From Mucilaginibacter psychrotolerans (GTDB lineage: Bacteria; Bacteroidota; Bacteroidia; Sphingobacteriales; Sphingobacteriaceae): a DNA stretch of 64,000 bases. This document shows, piece after piece, positions 24,683-32,597 of the stretch (positions are counted from its first letter, which is position 1; the number at the start of each line of letters is the position of its first letter). A model generated the notes under the pieces. That model was not told the origin of the DNA. It ran no database searches and was given only the letters and a program-made list of their open reading frames with translations. A program made the position numbers and the translations under genes. Where the stretch lies: assembly GCF_004519315.1 (NCBI RefSeq), contig NZ_SOZE01000022.1, positions 1-64,000 on the forward strand, read 5' to 3'.

Positions 24683-24844
24683 TTACGGAAGTAAATATTT
24701 ATAAACAGACGGTCGGCTAGCGTTGATTTCTTCAATAGTTACCTTCGCAAAATTGGCTTTGAATTTTTTCTTATCCAACTTAATTTCAACGCTCTTCGCA
24801 TTGGCAGCTACCGCGTTGTTTGCAAGCATAGGTTTATTGCCCAT
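24683..24844 (-). CDS. short ORF in frame with, and directly upstream of, the 24149-24682 frame
   Basis: This ORF runs ATG to TAA for 53 codons. It begins MGNKPMLANNAVAANAKSVE and ends near RPSVYKYLLP. The sequence is Lys/Ala/Asn-rich. Its stop is the only thing separating it from the 177-codon frame below; joined they would give about 231 residues. It is too short to assign a function. Confidence 0.45.
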   Translation of the reverse strand: MGNKPMLANNAVAANAKSVEIKLDKKKFKANFAKVTIEEINASRPSVYKYLLP

Positions 24845-25051
24845 TTTCTATTGTCGATTAAATCTATACAAATTTATAAAATGTTTGTTAAAGTTTAAAC
24901 CAGCCATAACCTACTCAAAGCTAATTACATAAATCCAGGTTCAAATATCCAGCTCACTGCACACCGTAAACCACCTCCCACATTAAACCTTCCCCTATAA
25001 TCCCCGTCGAATTATGCAGAAACACAACAAAGAATATTAATTAGTACTGCC

Positions 25052-25204
25052 ATGAAAACTACCCTATCAACCATAAAAAACGACCTTTACCGCGTATTTG
25101 TTAAAGGTGATGCCGATACCGTACAATTAGCCCACGTGTTTTTACTGATGGCTGTTCCGTCCATCGCATCCATGTTGGCATTCGGCCAATTCCCGTTATA
25201 TTAA
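25052..25204 (+). CDS. small membrane protein of 50 residues
   Basis: This short gene begins ATGAAAACTACC and ends TAA at 25202-25204. The protein has a basic/polar N-terminal half (MKTTLSTIKNDLYRVFVKGD) and a hydrophobic C-terminal helix (VFLLMAVPSIASMLAFG). It has the look of a real small membrane protein, but I know no named family. Confidence 0.45.
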   Translation: MKTTLSTIKNDLYRVFVKGDADTVQLAHVFLLMAVPSIASMLAFGQFPLY

Positions 25205-25239
25205 TGGCGGGCAAAAAGCTCTGGCTAAAAATAATCTGC

Positions 25240-25247
25240 TATTTTTG
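25240..25247 (+). promoter_or_regulatory. candidate -7 element of the HAD gene
   Basis: TATTTTTG fits the Bacteroidota -7 consensus TAnnTTTG, 17 bases before the ATG at 25265. No good -33 TTTG was found at the usual distance. Confidence 0.35.
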
Positions 25248-25264
25248 CGACACAAAACGCAGAA

Positions 25265-25912
25265 ATGGATAGCACACTTAAAGGCAAATACGACAGCATT
25301 ATCTTCGACCTCGACGGTACCCTTTGGGATAGTACCGAAACCATTGCCCGGGCATGGCAAGCCGCCCTTAACCAGGTGCCTTACATGAGCCACGAGGTAA
25401 TGACCCGAGAACGCGTACGCTCTATCACGGGGATGACTTACGATAAGATATTCGAGAAGCTATTCCCCACACTGGATGCTGCGCAGCGTGCTGAGGTGCA
25501 AAAGCTATGCTCGGTAAGCGAACTGGAGATACTGCACAAACAAGGCGGCACCCTGTACCCAAAACTGGCCGAAACGCTGGAATACCTGGGCCGACGTTAC
25601 AATCTGTATATCGTAAGCAATTGCCAAAACGGCTACATCGAATTGTTTTTAGATTTGAACAACATGCACCATCATTTTTTGGCGCACCAATGCTACGGTA
25701 CCAAGGGCAACCCCAAAGCCGATAACATACGTGATATCGTTGAGGATAATAGCCTGGTATCACCAGTGTACATAGGCGATACCATGGGCGATTACGATGC
25801 AGCCACCAAAGCTGGCGTGCCATTCATATTCGCATCTTACGGCTTCGGCGTGGTAGAAAGCGGGCAGGTGGCCACCATTGATAGTTTTGAAGCGTTGAAG
25901 GAAATACTTTAG
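25265..25912 (+). CDS. HAD-superfamily phosphatase (phosphoglycolate phosphatase-like)
   Basis: This 215-residue HAD hydrolase has motif I DLDGTLWD (nucleophile Asp15, Asp17), motif II VSNCQNG, a Lys in GNPKADN, and motif IV GDTMGDYDAA. The helical cap inserted after motif I marks subclass IA, as in Gph-like phosphatases. The substrate could be phosphoglycolate or another small sugar phosphate. The ATG at 25265 gives the expected N-terminus. Confidence 0.88.
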   Translation: MDSTLKGKYDSIIFDLDGTLWDSTETIARAWQAALNQVPYMSHEVMTRERVRSITGMTYDKIFEKLFPTLDAAQRAEVQKLCSVSELEILHKQGGTLYPKLAETLEYLGRRYNLYIVSNCQNGYIELFLDLNNMHHHFLAHQCYGTKGNPKADNIRDIVEDNSLVSPVYIGDTMGDYDAATKAGVPFIFASYGFGVVESGQVATIDSFEALKEIL

Positions 25913-25959
25913 GCCAAACCTTTTTTGTGGAGATGGGTTCTATGGGTAAATAGCAGTTG

Positions 25960-26622
25960 ATGATGAAGATATCCAAATACATCCATTCGTGCCTTTTATT
26001 TGAGCTGGAGGGACATAAACTTCTGTTCGACCCGGGGAATTTTACATTTGCCGATGGCAGCGTAACGCCCGAAATGTTTGCCGAAGTAGATAGTATCGTC
26101 GTCACCCACATACATCCCGACCACCTGGATATCGATAACCTGAAGCAAATTGTGAGTTTAAGCCATGCTACCATCTATACCAACATGGAGGTGGGCACTG
26201 CCATACAAAAAGCCGGCCTGCATTATTCGTTAATTGAAGAAGGTATTTATACTGTCGGGCCATTTAAGCTACAAGCCATCCCTGTACGGCACGAGCCGTT
26301 GCTGGATAGCCCAATACCGCAGATGACGGGCTTCATCATCAATGATAAGGTACTGCACCCCGTAGATTCTATGGAGGATAAGCTGACTGAATACCAGGGA
26401 ATTGAACTTTTGCTATTGGTAACCATGGCCCCCTTTGCCAACGAGCTACGCATAGCGGGTTTTGGCGATAAATTAAAGCCAAAAAAAATCCTGCCCGTGC
26501 ACGATGGCTTCGCAAAGCCATTCTTTGTGAAATCGCGTTTCCAGAACTACGCCAGGCATTTTGCCAAAACGGGAATAGAGTTTATTGAGATATATGAACC
26601 CGGCGATTCCATTACTGTTTAG
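25960..26622 (+). CDS. MBL-fold metal-dependent hydrolase
   Basis: This protein has about 220 residues with a metallo-beta-lactamase fold. The zinc motif HxHxDH is present as THIHPDHLD near residue 50, with a later HE in PVRHEP and HD in LPVHDG. It resembles the UPF0173/YtkL-type small MBL hydrolases. The start is ATG 25960 or 25963; the TTG at 25957 is less likely. It lies 47 bases after the HAD gene and may be cotranscribed. Confidence 0.85.
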   Translation: MMKISKYIHSCLLFELEGHKLLFDPGNFTFADGSVTPEMFAEVDSIVVTHIHPDHLDIDNLKQIVSLSHATIYTNMEVGTAIQKAGLHYSLIEEGIYTVGPFKLQAIPVRHEPLLDSPIPQMTGFIINDKVLHPVDSMEDKLTEYQGIELLLLVTMAPFANELRIAGFGDKLKPKKILPVHDGFAKPFFVKSRFQNYARHFAKTGIEFIEIYEPGDSITV

Positions 26623-26697
26623 AGATTGGTGGCCGGAGAGCAGAAAAAAATTAAAGGCACAGAACTAACCAACCTCTGAGCTCTAGCCTCTAATTAA

Positions 26698-27900
26698 CTA
26701 ACCCCTAACCTTCACTTCCTTATCAAAATTCTCCATCACCAGCACCGCCGCGCCTATCAGCTCGGCATCGAAGCCAAGGGCCGAAATCAACAGCTCTGTA
26801 CCCGAAGCCAGGCGTGGGATACAATACTTATGCAGGGCCTGCTGTATAGGCGCCAGCAATATCTTGCCCACTTTTGCACCACGGCCACTTAATACGATGT
26901 TAGCGGGGTTCATGATATGTATGAGGATAGCCAGTGCTTTGCCTATTTTATAGCCCGCATCTGATAACAGTTCCAGCGCAAACTGGTCACCCTGGTTGGC
27001 GGCATCCATTAACGAGTCACCCATCAGTTTAAAGTTACCGTCCATGGTTTTCAAGCTCGTTACACGGCCCTCTTTAATACCTTCCTCGGCTTTCTCGGCT
27101 ACTACCAGCATGCTGGCTTCGGCCTCCAGGCAGCCACGCTTGCCACAGGTGCAAAGCGCACCATCGTCTGATAAGGGGATATGGCTCAACTCGCCTGCAA
27201 ACCCGTTAGATCCGCGGAATATCTTGCCATCTATGATCATTCCCAAACCTATACCCCAGCCCAGGTTTATCACCATTACTTCCTGCTGAAATTTGGCTAT
27301 GCCAAACTTTTGCTCGGCAAGGGCAATCAAACTGCTATCGTTATCTATATAAGTGGTAATGCCGGTGTGCTGGCTGATATGATCGCTCAGGCTTTGTCCC
27401 CCCGCATCCATATAAGTGTAGTTGATACCCTCAACCGCGTTGATGAAACCCGGCATGCCTATGCCAATGCCAGCTATCTTGCTCTTAGGAATACCGCTTG
27501 CGGTTACATAATCGTTCAGGCTTTTTATCAGCGTAGGCAGTGCCTCGTCGTTATTGTGCAATTTTATATCAACGGTAACCATTGCCGCAACGGGGTTGTT
27601 TTGCAGATCTATCAACTGCAGGCGGGCGGTAAGCTGGTCCATGGCTACAGCCAAAATATACATGGCTTTGGCATTGATGGCGTACATCAACGGGCGGCGG
27701 CCTCCACTTGATGGCGCGTACCCTTCCTCTACCACAAAACCTTCTTTTATAAGCTCGTTGATGGCCTTTGTTATAGAGGGGATGCTTTTATCAAAAAGCT
27801 GGCTAAGCCCCGCGCACGACATCGCATTATCGAAATACAGGCGCTTAATGATCATATTTTTCAACCAGCTGCCTTTAATGCCGTTACTTTTTATTTCCAT
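26698..27900 (-). CDS. ROK family transcriptional regulator
   Basis: This 400-residue protein has a winged helix-turn-helix at 15-75 (LSQLFDKSIPSITKAINELI), then a ROK sugar-kinase-like fold. The ROK zinc motif is intact as CTCGKRGCLE, and the glucokinase-like phosphate loop is present (NLGWGIGLGMIIDG). It probably senses a sugar or sugar phosphate and represses carbohydrate genes, like NagC/XylR. No kinase or uptake gene is adjacent. Confidence 0.9.
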   Translation of the reverse strand: MEIKSNGIKGSWLKNMIIKRLYFDNAMSCAGLSQLFDKSIPSITKAINELIKEGFVVEEGYAPSSGGRRPLMYAINAKAMYILAVAMDQLTARLQLIDLQNNPVAAMVTVDIKLHNNDEALPTLIKSLNDYVTASGIPKSKIAGIGIGMPGFINAVEGINYTYMDAGGQSLSDHISQHTGITTYIDNDSSLIALAEQKFGIAKFQQEVMVINLGWGIGLGMIIDGKIFRGSNGFAGELSHIPLSDDGALCTCGKRGCLEAEASMLVVAEKAEEGIKEGRVTSLKTMDGNFKLMGDSLMDAANQGDQFALELLSDAGYKIGKALAILIHIMNPANIVLSGRGAKVGKILLAPIQQALHKYCIPRLASGTELLISALGFDAELIGAAVLVMENFDKEVKVRG

Positions 27901-28086
27901 TCAGTATGTTCGGTACAGTTTTTAAGATAAGTGCAAAATTCAATCCGATAAAAATAAAAATAATGCGTCAAAGTACAACATATTCATTTTAGCTATACAT
28001 ACCCCCTTGTTTTTTTAATAACTATACGCTGTAATTAAATACCAGTATATTTACTACACCAATATACGCCCAATAAACTACTGACG

Positions 28087-28548
28087 ATGAATAAGATACT
28101 ACTGGTTTTAATATTCGCTGGCTTTTTAACATCCTGCAAAAAAGAAGATAGCGCCCCCGGGGCTGATGCTTTGCTGAAAGGCGAGTGGAAAGCCAACCTG
28201 ACCACCGATGTGATATTTGACAACGCAACCGGTGCCGAACTTACACGGGTAAGCTACCTGCATGGCCTGGAAACTAAGCTTACTTTTGACGGCGCGGGCT
28301 CGGTAACATCGTACGATACCGAGTATGGCGTAACGCTGAAACACGCTTACACCCTACGGACGGAAGGCAACCGCACGTACCTGAGCACGCAAATAGTAGG
28401 CTTTGCGCCCACGGAATATGAGATAACGGCCCTACACGATCCCGACCTGCAAATGAAGGGCCTGGTCATAAGTGATTCGCCTTACAGCATCGATGGTAAA
28501 AATTACCGTGTGCATTATGAACGCACACAATTTTTCACGAAGCAATAA
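28087..28548 (+). CDS. small lipoprotein, lipocalin-like
   Basis: This 153-residue protein has a type II signal peptide, with the lipobox cysteine at about residue 17 in FLTSCKK. The mature part is predicted to be beta-rich: GEWKANL, ELTRVSY, KLTFDGAGSVTSYD, YTLRTEGNRTYLS. It resembles the lipocalin-like domain lipoproteins common in Bacteroidota. The function is unknown. Confidence 0.7.
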   Translation: MNKILLVLIFAGFLTSCKKEDSAPGADALLKGEWKANLTTDVIFDNATGAELTRVSYLHGLETKLTFDGAGSVTSYDTEYGVTLKHAYTLRTEGNRTYLSTQIVGFAPTEYEITALHDPDLQMKGLVISDSPYSIDGKNYRVHYERTQFFTKQ

Positions 28549-28576
28549 GGGGAGCTTACCTGTTAATTATCAATAC

Positions 28577-29197
28577 TCAGGATTTCTTATCCGCCAACTG
28601 CTTTTTTAGATTCTCCAACTCATATTCCAGTTTCAATACGTAGTCGTTTTGCGGGGCGAAGGCCCGCTTAATTTCCTCTTCGGTATAGCGTGGGGTAATA
28701 TGCTGGGGGCAATTCCAATCGAAAGCCTTTACATCAAAAAGAAACATGCGTTCGGGCGTATGCTTGTAATCGGCAGGGTCTAATAAGTTAAACAGCGCGG
28801 GGTCGTCTTTCATATCTACAATGCGGGCATCAGCGTAAATTTTAAGGCGTGTTCTGTGCGGATAATCCATCAGGAACAGGGCCACCTGCTGGTGAACAAG
28901 CAAATTACCCAAGGAGATAAATTGTTTATTCCCCCTGTAATCAACCAAGCCTATTGTGCCTGCGTTTATCACTTTTATAAAACCCACTGGCCCGCCCCGG
29001 TGCTGTATATAGGGATAGCCGTTTTCGCCAATGCTGGCCATATAAAAACTATTGCGGCTTTCAATAAACTCAATTTCTGATTCCGTTAAACCGTCTGTAT
29101 CTGTTAGCGCCTCCATGCGGGCATAGCTTTGGCGGCTGCCGTTTTGTTCCTGTAAAGCTTTAATACCATCGGTAAAGGCGAATTTTGCAAAGTTCAT
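28577..29197 (-). CDS. pyridoxamine 5'-phosphate oxidase family protein
   Basis: This 206-residue protein has a split-barrel FMN-binding fold. Typical segments are SFYMASIGENGYPYIQHRGG, GNKQFISLGNL and RTRLKIYADARIV. It matches the group of PNPOx-like flavoproteins of about 200 residues with a C-terminal helix, not the true PdxH. It probably reduces or oxidises a small molecule with FMN or F420. Confidence 0.88.
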   Translation of the reverse strand: MNFAKFAFTDGIKALQEQNGSRQSYARMEALTDTDGLTESEIEFIESRNSFYMASIGENGYPYIQHRGGPVGFIKVINAGTIGLVDYRGNKQFISLGNLLVHQQVALFLMDYPHRTRLKIYADARIVDMKDDPALFNLLDPADYKHTPERMFLFDVKAFDWNCPQHITPRYTEEEIKRAFAPQNDYVLKLEYELENLKKQLADKKS

Positions 29198-29334
29198 GAT
29201 AGGTTCTAATTAGCGCTGTAGTATAAAGGTATTACATATCAGCCCGATACGAACCAAGCACCGGATAAATTTACAATAGCCGTATCAATGTGAATAAGTT
29301 AAGGTTTATTGAGGTTGCGCCATAGGTGCAAAAT

Positions 29335-29463
29335 GTCGGTAGAAAACAAATAGCAGATATTTTAGCGTGCCGTTAGGTACGCAACATCGCGAGTTTCGTA
29401 CCTGACGGCACGATTTTGCGTGGCTCATTATTGTGCTACCGACGTTGAACCCCCATGGGGTTC
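29335..29463. repeat. nested palindromes with CGTGCCGTTAGGTACG arms
   Basis: CGTGCCGTTAGGTACG (29366-29381) pairs with CGTACCTGACGGCACG (29397-29412) with one mismatch. Outer arms GTCGGTAG (29335-29342) and CTACCGAC (29436-29443) enclose it, and a separate GAACCCCCATGGGGTTC hairpin follows at 29447-29463. It fills the gap between two minus-strand genes. It could be a structured RNA element or a mobile-element remnant. Confidence 0.7.
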
Positions 29464-29491
29464 CTTAATTTAATGATAGTGATAGCCGTAT

Positions 29492-29953
29492 TTACAAACC
29501 CATACGCATTTGTATCATGCTTTTGCTGAAGCCGCTTTTCTCGTAGGCTTTTATTGCAGGGGCGTTGTCGTAATACACTTCCAGCTGCAATTCGGTTATG
29601 CCCTGGCTTACGGCCCAATCCTTAAGGGCCTGCATCACCAGGTTGTTTACGCCCTTGCCCCTGTGTTGCGGCAATACGTACATAAACCCAAGGTAAGCGT
29701 GTTGCGGGTGGTTCAGGAAGTGTTTAGATTCTTGTATCCGGGCGTAGCCGCTGCCAATAGGCTCACCGTTTAGTACGGCCACAACCAGGTGGATGTGCGG
29801 GGCAGCAATCATCAGCTCAATATCGTAATAGTTTACCGGATCGGGTTTGAGGGTTGAATCGTAGGGGCGCTCGGCCGTAATTACGCCCTGCTCAAATTGC
29901 AGCAATGCGGGCATATCGGCTAATGTAGCCAACCGTGTGGTGATAGTTTCCAT
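29492..29953 (-). CDS. GNAT family N-acetyltransferase
   Basis: This 153-residue protein begins METITTRLATLADMPALLQF. Acetyl-CoA motif A is YVLPQHRGKGVNNLVM, followed by ELQLEVYYDNAPAIKAYEKSGF, the usual motif B. It is a single gene; the substrate is unknown. Its 5' region lies next to a CACCGATT array. Confidence 0.88.
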   Translation of the reverse strand: METITTRLATLADMPALLQFEQGVITAERPYDSTLKPDPVNYYDIELMIAAPHIHLVVAVLNGEPIGSGYARIQESKHFLNHPQHAYLGFMYVLPQHRGKGVNNLVMQALKDWAVSQGITELQLEVYYDNAPAIKAYEKSGFSKSMIQMRMGL

Positions 29954-29957
29954 TTTT

Positions 29958-30065
29958 TTGATTACACCGATATTGCTTGTGATTGCACCGATTATAGTTT
30001 GATTTCACCGATTTGATGATGATTTCACTGATTTTTTTTCATCGATATTGATTGAATTTCGCGGA
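29958..30065. repeat. CACCGATT degenerate array 2, family B
   Basis: The motifs CACCGAT, TTTCACCGATTTGATGATGATTTCACTGATT and ATCGATATTGATTG recur with the same texture as the array at 18290-18436. It lies between the divergently spaced minus-strand genes at 29492 and 30092. Confidence 0.7.
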
Positions 30066-30091
30066 TTAAAAACTGCTTAACCCAATGACCC

Positions 30092-31237
30092 TTACTCCGC
30101 TTTGCCATATTCCAGCGGTAGCATATCGGCCACCTGCTCCCAGGCCATGTAACCCTCAAATAACAAGCCGCCAGGGTCACTGTAGTTGCCGTTGGCATCT
30201 ATGGTCACACTGGGGTCGAGCAGGCGCACTACCGATATCTGTCCATTAGGCAGCCGGCCACCCACCGGTTTGTCTATTTTATAACCGCTGGCAGCCAGTT
30301 CCGAGGCATCCTGTTCGCGGTAGTTGAGCACAAAAAGGCAATCTTTAAAGCTGAGTTCCTTAAAATCGGCATCTACCACCTTCACCAGCGAATCGCATAG
30401 CACGGGCCGCCTGTCGAAGAAGATGGGTTTCTTCGGGTCGGGTTCCTCGCCGGGCAGGGGTTTGTTCAACACCTTAAAAATTTCGTAGCCGCTGGTATAA
30501 ACGTTGCCGTTGTATATCGCCCGCAAAAAATGGATCACAGAGCCTTTGTATGCTTTGTCGCGGTTGCGTTGCCAGGCTTGGGCCACGCGGTCGGTCTTTG
30601 GCTGCATCTCCTCAAACGAGGGATAGCCCTGGTACTTTAAAATGCTCGTTTGCTCGTTATACTCAAAATTGGTGAGCAGGTATTTTATCCGGTAACCCAA
30701 TGCCTGATTCTCTATAATTAAAAATTCTTCTGCGCTGCCGCTCAGTACGCTTGTTTCCTTATCGAAATGGAAATGGAGTATTTTGGGGTTGATGATCTTG
30801 CAATCAGATGCGTTGGATGTGGTGCCTAAAAAGCGTTTTTGGAATATCCGGTAATGCTCTTCCCAATTGGTTTCGGCATGTATCACCACTTGCTGCAAGC
30901 TGTTAGTTACTGTTTCTAACTTAAAATCAACTTTCACCGACTGCCCGTTAACCGTAACCGATTTTGCCAGCGGTTTATAACCCACCATTTGTACCACCAC
31001 CCCATAAGTACCGGGCACCAAATTAGCGAACAAGAAATCGCCAGTTGCGTTGCAAGCGGTAATTAATTTAGTGCCGGTAATATAAACCGTTGCACCGGGC
31101 AGGTTGCCGCCGTCGTCCTTCACATTACCCGTTATAGAATAGATGTGCTGGGCGTTGGCAAGCGTACAGGAAAACACCAACAATATTAATAGTAGGATTG
31201 CTTTTAGGCTTGATGCAGAGGGCGCTATTTTTGACAT
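30092..31237 (-). CDS. secreted protein with CarboxypepD_reg-like N-terminal domain
   Basis: This 381-residue protein has a signal peptide (ending LANAQ). Residues 30-115 form a carboxypeptidase-regulatory-like beta-sandwich: GNVKDDGGNLPGATVYITGT, GTYGVVVQMVGYKPLAKSV. The remaining 260 residues have no domain I can name. There is no barrel, so it is not a TonB receptor. Similar proteins are common in Bacteroidota and are probably outer-membrane associated. Confidence 0.75.
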   Translation of the reverse strand: MSKIAPSASSLKAILLLILLVFSCTLANAQHIYSITGNVKDDGGNLPGATVYITGTKLITACNATGDFLFANLVPGTYGVVVQMVGYKPLAKSVTVNGQSVKVDFKLETVTNSLQQVVIHAETNWEEHYRIFQKRFLGTTSNASDCKIINPKILHFHFDKETSVLSGSAEEFLIIENQALGYRIKYLLTNFEYNEQTSILKYQGYPSFEEMQPKTDRVAQAWQRNRDKAYKGSVIHFLRAIYNGNVYTSGYEIFKVLNKPLPGEEPDPKKPIFFDRRPVLCDSLVKVVDADFKELSFKDCLFVLNYREQDASELAASGYKIDKPVGGRLPNGQISVVRLLDPSVTIDANGNYSDPGGLLFEGYMAWEQVADMLPLEYGKAE

Positions 31238-31372
31238 CTATATTTATGCTTAGGTTTTCGGGGTGACTTAAAATACTTTGTTAAAATACAAAAAAACAGA
31301 AGTTAAAAAAAGCCGCAGCGTACTTTTCAAAGAGACACTGCGAGGATGGGAAAACATTATCGACTGCGTAAA

Positions 31373-31858
31373 TCATTCAAAAAAAGCTTTATATTCCCCT
31401 TCAGGGTCGGTTATATCCGGTTGGTATGGCGCTGCCGATGGCTTGAGGAAAAAGTAATTAATAGGCCGCGAAAGCGTATCAATTTTCACTATGGTTGCCT
31501 TCCCATTGCTTCGCAGGAATTTCAAATATTTATACCTATCTCCCGGTGCGGATACCTCAGGGAGGTTATTCGCTTTCAACACCGAATCAGTGCCATAGGC
31601 ATAAAACACATCGTCATCTGCGCCTACATAAAAGCCTTCATCTCCGTATTTCTTCCGAAGGTGATCTAACTGTATCGTATCCAGATCTACCCTCACAGCC
31701 GATGTGGTACTTATTAGCAGCGTATCGCCTCTTTCAGGAGTAGCTTTTTTTGTAGATTTCGATTTCACATGCCGGTGTTTTGCAGCTGGTGGTTTAGCGG
31801 TTTGGGGGCAGCTTGCACAAATGGTTATTAAGAGTGTAAGCGCGAAAAATTATTTCAT
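31373..31858 (-). pseudogene. lipoprotein gene with nonsense codon 3
   Basis: The frame is open for 162 codons from ATG 31858, but the third codon is TAA (31852-31850). After it the sequence continues as a typical lipoprotein signal peptide: FFALTLLITICASC, then a Pro/Lys-rich stretch. An AAA to TAA change would explain it. The downstream part (from a GTG at 31768, 131 residues) has no signal peptide and no good start. The mature domain, with DTIQLDHLRKKYGDEGFYVG and VLKANNLPEVSAPGDRYKYL, is unrecognised. It may be a pseudogene or a sequencing error. Confidence 0.65.
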
Positions 31859-31907
31859 GGATGATCGGGTTAAGGTGCCAGGCCGTATGATGTTTTTTTA
31901 TATAGTG

Positions 31908-32597
31908 TTACTTCCCATCCCAAACTACTGCATTTTTTGCTTTCCTTTTCTTCAATATCGAATAAACCTCTACCCCTTCCGGGTTGTTAAAATCGGCAGC
32001 GTTAAAAATATCTGTCTCAAAACAATCATCAAAGCTTTCAATCTCCCATTTCACCAGCCTACCATCGGAGTTTAAATAGGGCGACGCATAATCATGTTTA
32101 CTCTTTTCTAAAATCTCATACGCGTTTTCAAAAGAAGATGCTTTTACCAATACAAATCTTTTTTCAATATCCTCCTTTTTTACCTTGAGGCCTTCGTAGC
32201 GAATCACCACGGTCATCTTCACACAAAAAAACCTATCCCGAATTGCTTCCTCCTTTTTAATTTTTGTGGCCTTATCAATAGATTTGATATGTACGGTTAC
32301 AAAATCCAACTTATTTAATACCTCCGCTACTCTTAACGGCACCTTAGTTTTTATCCAACGAGGGCGTTTTTTTGTTTCATCTACGGTGTATTCATCAAAT
32401 AATTTCAGGTCGACGAGCTTTTTAAGGCCTTCCTTATGGAATTTGTCGATTTGCTTAATCCGCTCTTGGGGTTTAAACGACAGGAATTGTTCGTACTCCG
32501 GATACTTTACTCCCACAGTAATATCGGCCAGGAGCCCTTTTACAGATACCCCCTCGTCTAATATCCATTCTTTTTTATTGAATAACTTCTTCATCAT
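31908..32597 (-). CDS. DUF4288-like protein
   Basis: This 229-residue soluble protein is Lys-rich. Its C-terminal half (residues 120-210) has the DUF4288-like pattern VLVKASSFENAYEILEK, then WEIESFDDCFET. The N-terminal half is unrecognised. Its ATG overlaps the stop of the GH3 gene (ATGA type), so translation is probably coupled, yet the two proteins have no obvious common function. Confidence 0.6.
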   Translation of the reverse strand: MMKKLFNKKEWILDEGVSVKGLLADITVGVKYPEYEQFLSFKPQERIKQIDKFHKEGLKKLVDLKLFDEYTVDETKKRPRWIKTKVPLRVAEVLNKLDFVTVHIKSIDKATKIKKEEAIRDRFFCVKMTVVIRYEGLKVKKEDIEKRFVLVKASSFENAYEILEKSKHDYASPYLNSDGRLVKWEIESFDDCFETDIFNAADFNNPEGVEVYSILKKRKAKNAVVWDGK

